Origin: Novosphingobium sp. SG707
GTDB taxonomy: Bacteria; Pseudomonadota; Alphaproteobacteria; Sphingomonadales; Sphingomonadaceae
Length of the DNA stretch: 64,000 nt
Direction: 5' to 3'
NCBI RefSeq assembly: GCF_012275515.1
Contig: NZ_JAAZQL010000008.1
Location: forward strand, 62,001 to 126,000
This document shows, piece after piece, positions 17,037 through 23,879 of the stretch (its first letter is position 1; every line of letters starts with the position of its first letter). Both the position numbers and the translations under genes were made by a program. The notes below the pieces were generated by a model. That model searched no databases and had not been told where the DNA came from. It saw nothing but the letters and a program-made list of their open reading frames with translations.

Positions 17037-18338
17037 ATGCGCCAGCGTCTGACGCAATTCCTGATTCTGGGCCTGATTCTGGGCATAGGCTTGGGCTATG
17101 TCCTGCATTCGTCCTATGATCCGGCCGATCCCTTGCTGGCGGCATGGTCCGATTATCTCAAGCTGCTGCCCGATGTGTTCCTGCATCTGATCAAGATGAT
17201 CATCGCGCCGCTGATCGCCTCGACCATCATCACCGGCATTGCGGGCATGGGCGATTCGACCGCGCTGGGCCGCATCGGCGCCAAGGCGATGGCCTGGTTC
17301 ATCTCGGCCAGCTTCGTCTCGCTGCTGCTGGGCATGGTGCTGGTCAATTGGTGGCAGCCGGGCGTGGGCGTCAATGCCGTGGCCAGTTCGGGGGTCGATC
17401 TGGCCACCAAGGAACTGACCGTCCGCCACTTCGTGCTGGAAATCTTCCCGACCAGCGCGCTGGAGGCGATGGCCACCAACAATGTGCTGCAGATCCTGCT
17501 CTTCTCGGTGTTCTGCGGCGTGGCGCTCAGCGCGATTGGCGAGAAGGGGCGGATCATCGTCGAATTCGCCGAGGCGGTGGTGCAGATGATGCTGCAGGTC
17601 ACCGGCTATGTGATGAGCGTTTCGCCCATCGCGGTGTTTGGCGCGGCGGCCTCGATCGTGGCGCAAAAGGGGCTGGGCATCATCGCCACCTATGGCGTGC
17701 TGGCGGGGGAATTCTATGCGGGTCTGGCGATCCTGTGGATCATCCTGATCGCGGCGGGCAGCCTGTTCCTGGGCAAGAAGATCTTCCTGCTGATGCGCTA
17801 TGTGCGCGAGCCGGTGCTGATCACCTTCTCGACCGCGACCAGCGATGCATCCTTGCCGCGCATGTTCGAGGCGCTCGATCGCTTTGGCGTGCCGCGCCGT
17901 GTGTCGGGCTTCGTCCTGCCGCTGGGCTATGCGTTCAACCTCGACGGCTCGATGATGTACACCAGCTTCGCTTCGCTCTTTATCGCGCAGGCCTATGGTA
18001 TCCACCTCAGCTTTCAGCAGCAGATCCTGATGCTCCTGACGCTGATGGTTTCGTCCAAGGGCATCGCGGGCGTGCCGCGCGCCAGCCTCGTCGTCATCGC
18101 CGCCACGCTCAACCAGTTCCACGTGCCGGTCGAAGGCGTCGCGCTGCTGCTGGGCATCGACACGTTCCTGGATATGGGCCGTTCGGGCACCAGCGTTTTC
18201 GGCAATGCCGTCGCCACCGCCGTGGTCTGCCGCGCAGAGGGCATGTTGCAGCCGCCGCTGGACCCCGATGCGCCGTTGCCCGAGGCGCCGCATGATACGG
18301 CCGAGCATGGGCGCAAGGGGTTGCATCTGGAGGGGTAG
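17037..18338 (+). CDS. Dicarboxylate/amino acid:cation symporter (DAACS/SDF family)
   Basis: 433 residues with about eight membrane segments and two re-entrant loops. Family signatures: STATSDASLPRMFEALDRFGV, GYAFNLDGSMMYTSFASLFIAQA, and LMVSSKGIAGVPRASLVV. These import C4-dicarboxylates, glutamate or aspartate with protons or sodium; which one cannot be read reliably. GGAG 10 bp upstream of ATG 17037 supports the start. A repeat copy begins 15 bp after the stop. Confidence 0.92.
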   Translation: MRQRLTQFLILGLILGIGLGYVLHSSYDPADPLLAAWSDYLKLLPDVFLHLIKMIIAPLIASTIITGIAGMGDSTALGRIGAKAMAWFISASFVSLLLGMVLVNWWQPGVGVNAVASSGVDLATKELTVRHFVLEIFPTSALEAMATNNVLQILLFSVFCGVALSAIGEKGRIIVEFAEAVVQMMLQVTGYVMSVSPIAVFGAAASIVAQKGLGIIATYGVLAGEFYAGLAILWIILIAAGSLFLGKKIFLLMRYVREPVLITFSTATSDASLPRMFEALDRFGVPRRVSGFVLPLGYAFNLDGSMMYTSFASLFIAQAYGIHLSFQQQILMLLTLMVSSKGIAGVPRASLVVIAATLNQFHVPVEGVALLLGIDTFLDMGRSGTSVFGNAVATAVVCRAEGMLQPPLDPDAPLPEAPHDTAEHGRKGLHLEG

Positions 18339-18352
18339 GTTTTTTGGGGTTT

Positions 18353-18565
18353 TGCCTCCGGCGGGCAAAGGGACTTGTCCCTTTGCAATCCCGTTAATGG
18401 GGTGGTGGGCCGGATAGGGTGCGGTGAATTTATAGCCTGCGGCGCATCGGCCTCGTGCTGGATTGCGCCGCAGGCTTTATTATTTCAACGCCGCGTCCGA
18501 CACGTTAGGCCGAACCTATCGCGCAACGCAGACCGTAACGGGAGCGCGAGGGACGAGTCCCTCGC
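18353..18565. repeat. Intergenic hairpin repeat, copy 3 (forward)
   Basis: Type-2 end: GCCTCCGGCGG from 18354 and hairpin GCAAAGGGAC-TT-GTCCCTTTGC at 18365-18386, then AATCCCGTTAATGGGGTGG. Central arms AGCCTGCGGCGC (18434-18445) and GCGCCGCAGGCT (18475-18486) are separated by 29 nt. Type-1 end: GCGAGGGAC-GA-GTCCCTCGC at 18546-18565; both sides of the stem differ from the CTAG-centred version but still pair. It fills a convergent gap between the symporter and nth. Confidence 0.9.
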
Positions 18566-18570
18566 ATCAC

Positions 18571-19221
18571 CTACTTCTTCGCCTTCTTCTCCAAAACCTT
18601 ATCCTTATACCCGCACAGATCCACCACCGGACAGCGCCAGCATTCCGGCGTCCGCGCCTTGCAGATGTATCGCCCGTGGAGGATCAGCCAGTGATGCGCG
18701 CCCACGCGGAAAGGCTTGGGGGTCTTCTTTTCAAGGCTGCGCTCGACCGCGTCCACGTTCTTGCCCTTGGCAAGGCCCGTGCGGTTGCCCACGCGGAAGA
18801 TATGCGTGTCCACCGCAAAGGTTTCGGCTCCAAAGGCGCAGTTGAGCACCACATTGGCCGTCTTGCGCCCCACGCCGGGCAGTTTGACCAGTTCATCGCG
18901 GTCGGCGGGCACTTCGCCCGCATGCTCTCGCACGAGGATCTCGGCCATGGCCATCACGTTCTTCGCCTTGGAATTGAACAGGCCGATGGTCTTGATGTGG
19001 TCCTTAAGTCCCTCTTCGCCCAGATCCAGCATATCCTGCGGCGTCTTGACGATCTCGAACAGCGCCCGCGTCGCCTTGTTCACGCCTACATCGGTCGCCT
19101 GCGCCGAAAGCGTCACCGCCACCAGCAACTGATACGTATTGCCAAACTCTAGCTCCGTCTGCGGGTCCGGATTGGCCTCGGCAAGGCGGCGGTAGAATTC
19201 GAAGATGTCGGCGGATTTCAT
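18571..19221 (-). CDS. nth: Endonuclease III
   Basis: 216 residues, a DNA glycosylase/AP lyase for oxidised pyrimidines in base excision repair. Helix-hairpin-helix LPGVGRKTANV holds the catalytic lysine K120, and VDTH holds D138. The four iron-sulfur cysteines C187, C194, C197 and C203 show the C-x6-C-x2-C-x5-C pattern. Start ATG 19221; in-frame codons further up come from a repeat element and are not part of the gene. dapB lies upstream on the same strand, separated by that repeat. Confidence 0.97.
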   Translation of the reverse strand: MKSADIFEFYRRLAEANPDPQTELEFGNTYQLLVAVTLSAQATDVGVNKATRALFEIVKTPQDMLDLGEEGLKDHIKTIGLFNSKAKNVMAMAEILVREHAGEVPADRDELVKLPGVGRKTANVVLNCAFGAETFAVDTHIFRVGNRTGLAKGKNVDAVERSLEKKTPKPFRVGAHHWLILHGRYICKARTPECWRCPVVDLCGYKDKVLEKKAKK

Positions 19222-19263
19222 ATGCGGGGTATGGCTTGGATGGGGGCGGGGGGCAAGAAGGTT

Positions 19264-19497
19264 TGCCTCCGGCGGGCAAAGGGCGGGGGCCCTTTGCAAT
19301 CCCATTATGGGGTGGTGTTTGATTTGCCAGAATGAGGGAAATTCAATGTTTTAAAGCCTGCGGCGCGGCGAACTTGCGCCAAAAGCGCCGCAGGCTTTAA
19401 AATTCAAACGCTGATCCGACACTCAACGCCGAACCCTATGCGCAACAAAGACATTACCGGGATTGCCAAGGGACGAGTCCCTTGGCCCGCCGGAGGC
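19264..19497. repeat. Intergenic hairpin repeat, copy 4 (type-2 module at both ends)
   Basis: Left end: TTTGCCTCCGGCGGG then hairpin GCAAAGGGC-GGGG-GCCCTTTGC at 19276-19297. Centre: AAAGCCTGCGGCGC (19353-19366) and GCGCCGCAGGCTTT (19385-19398), 18-nt spacer. Right end: GGGATT then hairpin GCCAAGGGAC-GA-GTCCCTTGGC at 19465-19486 and CCGCCGGAGGC to 19497. The two ends are therefore inverted copies of about 35 bp, like MITE termini. It lies between two same-strand genes, 10 bp after the dapB stop. Confidence 0.9.
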
Positions 19498-19507
19498 ATT
19501 TAAAACC

Positions 19508-20236
19508 TCACAACCCCAACACTTCCCGCATCCCATACCGCCCCGCAGGCCGCCCGGCCAGCCAGAGCGCCCCCTTGACGGCCCCTCGCGCAAAGATCCC
19601 GCGATTTTCGGCAATATGGCTCAGAGACAGGCGCTCGTTATCGGCCAGAAAATGGACAGTGTGATCCCCGGCCACGCTGCCCCCGCGCAAAGCTGCAAAG
19701 CCAATTGTGCCGGATTCGCGCGCGCCGGTGATGCCGTCGCGCCCGCGCACGGAAACATTGGACAGGCCGACCTCGCGCCCGCGCGCCGCCGCTTCGCCCA
19801 GCAGGAGCGCTGTGCCCGAGGGTGCGTCCACCTTCATCCGGTGGTGGGTTTCAACGATCTCGATGTCCCAGTCCTCACCCAGCCGCTTGGCCGCTTCCTC
19901 GACAAGGAAGGCCAGCATGTTGACGCCCAGCGAGGTATTGCCGGTCTGCAGCACGGCGATTTTGTCGGCGGCCTGATCGAGCAGCCAGTGGTGGCGTTCC
20001 TCAAGGCCGGTGGTGCCCACAAGGATCGGCACGCCCGCCGCGATGGCCGCATCCAGATTGCCTTCGAGCGCGGAGGGCGAGGAAAAGTCGATCAGCACAT
20101 CCGATGCGGCGGCCAGCGGGCCGACATCCTCATCCCGGTCCACGCCGCCCGCCAGTTCATGTCCGGCATCGGCAATGGCCTGCGCGATGGCGCGGCCCAT
20201 ACGTCCGCCGCTGCCGATAATTCCCAGTCTGGTCAT
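19508..20236 (-). CDS. dapB: 4-Hydroxy-tetrahydrodipicolinate reductase
   Basis: 242 residues. NAD(P)H-dependent reductase of the diaminopimelate/lysine pathway. The dinucleotide motif GSGGRMG is at 8-14, GTTG follows the Rossmann half, and the catalytic region ETHHRMKVDAPSGTA holds the His-His and Lys residues. ATG 20236 start. dapE is 4 kb away on the other strand, so the pathway is not one operon here. Confidence 0.96.
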   Translation of the reverse strand: MTRLGIIGSGGRMGRAIAQAIADAGHELAGGVDRDEDVGPLAAASDVLIDFSSPSALEGNLDAAIAAGVPILVGTTGLEERHHWLLDQAADKIAVLQTGNTSLGVNMLAFLVEEAAKRLGEDWDIEIVETHHRMKVDAPSGTALLLGEAAARGREVGLSNVSVRGRDGITGARESGTIGFAALRGGSVAGDHTVHFLADNERLSLSHIAENRGIFARGAVKGALWLAGRPAGRYGMREVLGL

Positions 20237-20303
20237 GGGGTAAATTCCTTTCGGCGCGCTTCATGGGCGAGGCGCGCCAGAATCGCAATTCCCCAAATCG
20301 CAA

Positions 20304-21191
20304 TTACCAAAGTACGCCTTCGGCATCCACGACCACCGGCGCGGGCGCGCTTTCGCCCAAGCCCTGCAGCAGGTCGATCTCGATGGTGCGGCACATCGTG
20401 TCGAGCGGCAGATCGTGGCGTGTATTGGCAAAGGGATCGACCAGATCATCGCCGATCGCCAGCACCGCCATGAACATCATCCCCGCCACGGTCGAGCCCA
20501 GCGGTGTGGCCGGTCCTAGCGCCTCGACCAGACCAAAGGGCAGCAGGACGCAGAACAGATGGGTGAAATAGGTTGGGAACAGCCGGAACTGCGCAGGCAG
20601 GGGCGTGTTCTTCAACCGCTCCATCCCGCCCTGCGCATTGGCGATATCGACCAGAACCCTCTCGATCTGGGTCTGCTGGATCGAATCGATGATGCCCTGC
20701 GCTCGCGCCTGCGCCACCTGGGCGCCGGTGGCGTCCAGCAGGGCATTGGCGGTGTTGGTGCGCGTCTGGGCCGCCTTGGCCTCGGCCGCGGGGATATAGG
20801 GCAGCGCATCGCCTTCCAGCGGCAGGCGGCGCAATTGGCAGCGCAGCGCGTTCACATAGGCGATCTGGCGCAGCACGATGGCGCGCGCCATGGCCTGTCC
20901 GTCCGCCCCGGTCATGAAATTGCGCGACGCACGCGCCAGATTCCGGCTGGCATTAATCATCAGCCCCCACAGCCCGCGCCCTTCCCACCAGCGCTGATAG
21001 GCCGAGGTGGAGCGAAAACCCAGGATCAGCGCCAGAACGCTGCCGAACAGCGTGAGCGGCAGGCCGGGCGCGGGAAAGGGCACCACATAATAGGTGATCG
21101 TGACGATCACATCCCAGATGAACAACAGCACCAGCGGGGTCTTGATCGACCGGGCGATGCTGCGAAGGGTATGGGGTGTGTGGATGATCAT
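20304..21191 (-). CDS. Bestrophin family (UPF0187) membrane protein
   Basis: 295 residues from ATG 21191. Four membrane segments in two pairs (about 20-65 and 215-260), with the family pattern LGFRSTSAYQRWWEGRGLWG after the second helix and DPFANTRHDLPLDTMCRTIE near the end. Bacterial bestrophins form pentameric ion channels. An upstream in-frame extension to 21320 overlaps a separate small gene and is unlikely. 68 bp separates it from dapB downstream. Confidence 0.9.
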   Translation of the reverse strand: MIIHTPHTLRSIARSIKTPLVLLFIWDVIVTITYYVVPFPAPGLPLTLFGSVLALILGFRSTSAYQRWWEGRGLWGLMINASRNLARASRNFMTGADGQAMARAIVLRQIAYVNALRCQLRRLPLEGDALPYIPAAEAKAAQTRTNTANALLDATGAQVAQARAQGIIDSIQQTQIERVLVDIANAQGGMERLKNTPLPAQFRLFPTYFTHLFCVLLPFGLVEALGPATPLGSTVAGMMFMAVLAIGDDLVDPFANTRHDLPLDTMCRTIEIDLLQGLGESAPAPVVVDAEGVLW

Positions 21192-21199
21192 GGGTTGGT

Positions 21200-21481
21200 T
21201 CAGTGTCCTGAATTGGTCTGGGCGGCGTGATACAGGGCAAGCGAAGAGCCCGAAGCCGGGCGCAGTTCGAACCATTCGGGCCGTCCGATGGCTATCATAA
21301 ATATGAGCAGCGCCAAACAAAAGGCGACCAGTTCAAACCGCCCGCGAAACTGGTTGCGCGGCTTGCCCGGTGTGGTGGGCAGGGCGGAATTGAGCGGCCG
21401 GTGGCGGATCGGGCGCGGGCCGGGGGGCGTGCGCGGCTGAAAGCGGCGAAAGGGATTGGGCGAGGGCATGGCTGGCTCCAT
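21200..21481 (-). CDS. Small single-span membrane protein, unknown
   Basis: About 93 residues. A Pro/Arg-rich cytoplasmic-looking half (PSPNPFRRFQPRTPPGPRP) precedes one clear hydrophobic helix ELVAFCLALLIFMIAIG and a short tail. The stop is 8 bp before the bestrophin start on the same strand, so the two may be cotranscribed and could work together. Codon use is consistent with coding, but no family is recognised. ATG 21469 is a possible alternative start. Confidence 0.5.
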   Translation of the reverse strand: MEPAMPSPNPFRRFQPRTPPGPRPIRHRPLNSALPTTPGKPRNQFRGRFELVAFCLALLIFMIAIGRPEWFELRPASGSSLALYHAAQTNSGH

Positions 21482-21649
21482 GATTGAAAGCATTGATCAG
21501 AATGACAATCTGGGCGGTCAGCCTCTCTGTTGAATGGCCGTTTCGTTACAAATCTTTGCTGCGATGCGGCATTTCGTTGTGCGGTGCGTCATAAGCGGCG
21601 GATCGATCGGCGGCTTGGCCTTGGCCGCGCTTTCGGGCATAGGAAAGGC

Positions 21650-22357
21650 ATGGAAATGACAGGCAATATCGTGATCCTGACCGGGGCGGGATGCAGCGCG
21701 GAAAGCGGGATCGACACATTCCGCGATGGCGGCGGTTTGTGGGAACAGCACCGCGTCGAGGATGTCGCCACGCCCGAAGCTTTTGAACGCGATCCCGCGC
21801 TGGTTCAGCGTTTTTACGACATGCGCCGCGCCGCGATCCAGACCAAGGCTCCCAATGCTGCCCATTACGCGCTGGCCCGACTGGAGCGGGAATGGGATGG
21901 CGGCACGGTCACGCTGGTGACGCAGAATGTCGATGACCTGCATGATCGGGCAGGCTCGAAAAACCTGATCCATATGCATGGCGAGCATCTATCGGCATGG
22001 TGTACCGCCTGCGACACGCGGATGGGCTGGACTGCCCCGCTGATCGAGGGGCCGCCATGTCCGTCCTGCGGGGCGGCGGCGCTGCGGCCCGATATCGTGT
22101 GGTTTGGCGAGATGCCCTATCGCATGGAGGAGATCCATGATGCGCTGCGCGATTGCGATATTTTCGTGTCCATCGGCACCTCGGGCGCGGTCTATCCGGC
22201 GGCGGGTTTTGTCCGGCTGGCGCGGGAAATGGGCGCGCATTGCCTCGAACTCAATCTGGAGCGCAGCCAGGGTTCGGCATGGTTCCATGAAACGCGGCTT
22301 GGCCCGGCGGGCGATATTGTGCCTGCGTGGGTGGAGGAACTGGTCGGGCCGGATTGA
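21650..22357 (+). CDS. cobB: NAD-dependent protein deacylase, sirtuin (CobB type, class III)
   Basis: 235 residues. GAGCSAESGIDTFRD is the NAD-binding loop, QNVDDLHDRAG and HMHGE (catalytic H110) follow, and zinc is held by C118, C121, C137 and C140. Y56 and R59 in RFYDMRR are the residue pair that marks class III sirtuins, which remove succinyl and malonyl groups as well as acetyl. Start ATG 21650 follows AGGAAAGG. The TGA stop overlaps the ATG of the methyltransferase gene by one base, so the three genes to 23879 look like one operon. Confidence 0.94.
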   Translation: MEMTGNIVILTGAGCSAESGIDTFRDGGGLWEQHRVEDVATPEAFERDPALVQRFYDMRRAAIQTKAPNAAHYALARLEREWDGGTVTLVTQNVDDLHDRAGSKNLIHMHGEHLSAWCTACDTRMGWTAPLIEGPPCPSCGAAALRPDIVWFGEMPYRMEEIHDALRDCDIFVSIGTSGAVYPAAGFVRLAREMGAHCLELNLERSQGSAWFHETRLGPAGDIVPAWVEELVGPD

Positions 22358-23013
22358 TGGCCTCGCTTATCCCTGATGCCAGGGCGGAAGCTGATTATGC
22401 GGGCCAAGCGGCGCCCGATCATCGCAAGGCTTTGGGGCAATTTTTCACACCCCCGCGTCTGGCCGCGCTGATGGCCGATTGGGTGGCGGGGGCGCAGCCG
22501 CGCATGATCCTTGATCCCGCGATGGGGGCGGGTGTGCTGACCCGCGCGGCGCAGGCGCGTTGCCCGAATGCGCAGGTGGTGGCCTATGAGCGCGACGAGG
22601 CAATCTTGCGCGCCGCCGATGCCGGACGGGCGCAGGTGCGGCATGAGGATTTCCTGCGCGCCGGGTGGGAGCACTATGACGGCGTGGTGATGAACCCGCC
22701 CTATATCCGCCATCGAGAACTGCGCGATCATGGCCCCTTGCGTGCGGAGATTGGCGCGCGGGCCGGCTATGTCCTTCCCAAATCGGCCAATCTCTATGTC
22801 GATTTCGTGGTCAAGGCGACGTGTCAGTTGCGGCGCGGCGGGCGGGGCGCTTTCCTGATCCCCGGCGAATGGATGGGGGCCAATTTCGCGCGCGGGTTCA
22901 AACAATTCCTGCTGGGGCCGGGGGGCTTGCAACAGGTGGTGCTGTTTTCGGGTGCCGATGTGTTTGATGATGCGCTGACCACGGCTTCGATCCTGTTGGT
23001 GCAGCGGCCATGA
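22357..23013 (+). CDS. N6-adenine DNA methyltransferase, catalytic half (Eco57I/TaqI type)
   Basis: 218 residues. FTPP after LGQF matches the N-terminal QYFTP-type motif, the SAM-binding motif I is DPAMGAG at 53-59, and the catalytic motif IV is NPPY at 113-116. That order is the gamma class of adenine-N6 methyltransferases. The protein stops where single-chain relatives such as M.TaqI continue into a target-recognition domain; here that domain is encoded by the next gene, overlapping by 4 bp (ATGA). No restriction endonuclease is near, so it is likely a solitary methyltransferase. Confidence 0.85.
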   Translation: MASLIPDARAEADYAGQAAPDHRKALGQFFTPPRLAALMADWVAGAQPRMILDPAMGAGVLTRAAQARCPNAQVVAYERDEAILRAADAGRAQVRHEDFLRAGWEHYDGVVMNPPYIRHRELRDHGPLRAEIGARAGYVLPKSANLYVDFVVKATCQLRRGGRGAFLIPGEWMGANFARGFKQFLLGPGGLQQVVLFSGADVFDDALTTASILLVQRP

Positions 23014-23879
23014 TTACCGGCTGGGATTGGCGGGGGCCAGAGAAAGGAGAGGGCGATTGGCCCGCCTCGCTCGATGAACTGGCGGCGGGGGCGCGGCGGG
23101 TGGAACTGTCGCGGGCGGAACTGGCCGGGACGGATAAATGGGAGCCCTTGCTGCAAGGCCATCGCGGCGAGGCGCGGGCCGGGTTTGTGCCTCTGGCGCA
23201 ACTGGCGCAATTCCGGCGCGGGATCGCCACGGGGGCCAACGGGTTCTTTCTGCTGAATGCGCAGAAGGTGGCGGATCTGGGCATTGACCCTGCGCGCTGC
23301 CTGCCCTGTGTCGGGCGGGCAACGGCGGTGCGGGGGCTGATCTGGCGAGGTGGGGGTGATGGGCTGCTGCTCAACCTCTCCGATCCGCTGATGTCCGCCG
23401 AGGCCGCCTATGTCGCGCAGGGGGCGGCGCAGGGGCTGCCCTCGCGCTATATCCTGGCCCATCGCCAGCCTTGGTATGGGATGGAGCGGCGCGCCGTGGC
23501 GCCGATCTGGGGCGCGGTCTTCGCCCGGGGGGCCTTGCGCTTCATCCATAATGCGGCGGGGTGGAGCAATCTGACCTGCTTCCACGGCATCTATCCCTTT
23601 TCGGACGATCCGCTGCTGCATCAGGCGCTGGTGCTGTGCCTCAATTGCGATTCGGTGCGGGCGGCCTCGCGGCTGCATGGGCGGGTCTATGGCGGGGGCC
23701 TCAACAAGTTTGAGCCCAACGATCTCAAAGGTCTGATGGTGCCCGATCTGCGCCTTGCGGATCGCGCCTTGCTGGAGGAAATGGCCGCGCATCTGGCGCT
23801 TCTCGACGCCGCGCCCGAGGATCAGGCGCGGCGCCGGAAGGCTGATGAACTGGCCGAGGAAGCGGCCAGTCGCGGTTAG
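23010..23879 (+). CDS. Target-recognition half of split adenine methyltransferase
   Basis: 289 residues with no catalytic motifs. FRRGIATGANGFFLLN near the start and RVYGGGLNKFEPNDLKGLMVPD near the end are the conserved frame of TaqI/Eco57I-type target-recognition domains. With the preceding 218-residue protein it makes up about 507 residues, the size of a complete enzyme. Translation is probably coupled through the ATGA overlap; I see no slippery heptamer that would suggest frameshifting. The C-terminal helix is charged (EDQARRRKADELAEEAA). Overlaps the convergent metalloprotease gene by 4 bp. Confidence 0.75.
   Translation: MITGWDWRGPEKGEGDWPASLDELAAGARRVELSRAELAGTDKWEPLLQGHRGEARAGFVPLAQLAQFRRGIATGANGFFLLNAQKVADLGIDPARCLPCVGRATAVRGLIWRGGGDGLLLNLSDPLMSAEAAYVAQGAAQGLPSRYILAHRQPWYGMERRAVAPIWGAVFARGALRFIHNAAGWSNLTCFHGIYPFSDDPLLHQALVLCLNCDSVRAASRLHGRVYGGGLNKFEPNDLKGLMVPDLRLADRALLEEMAAHLALLDAAPEDQARRRKADELAEEAASRG

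Noticed and set aside
20278..20309. A duplicated AATCGCAATT at the end of the bestrophin gene
   Set aside because: A single short tandem pair is too common to mean much and carries no other sign of function.
21200..21493. Possible larger bestrophin with an N-terminus from 21320
   Set aside because: It would translate through the separate small membrane gene; bestrophin proteins normally start as at 21191.
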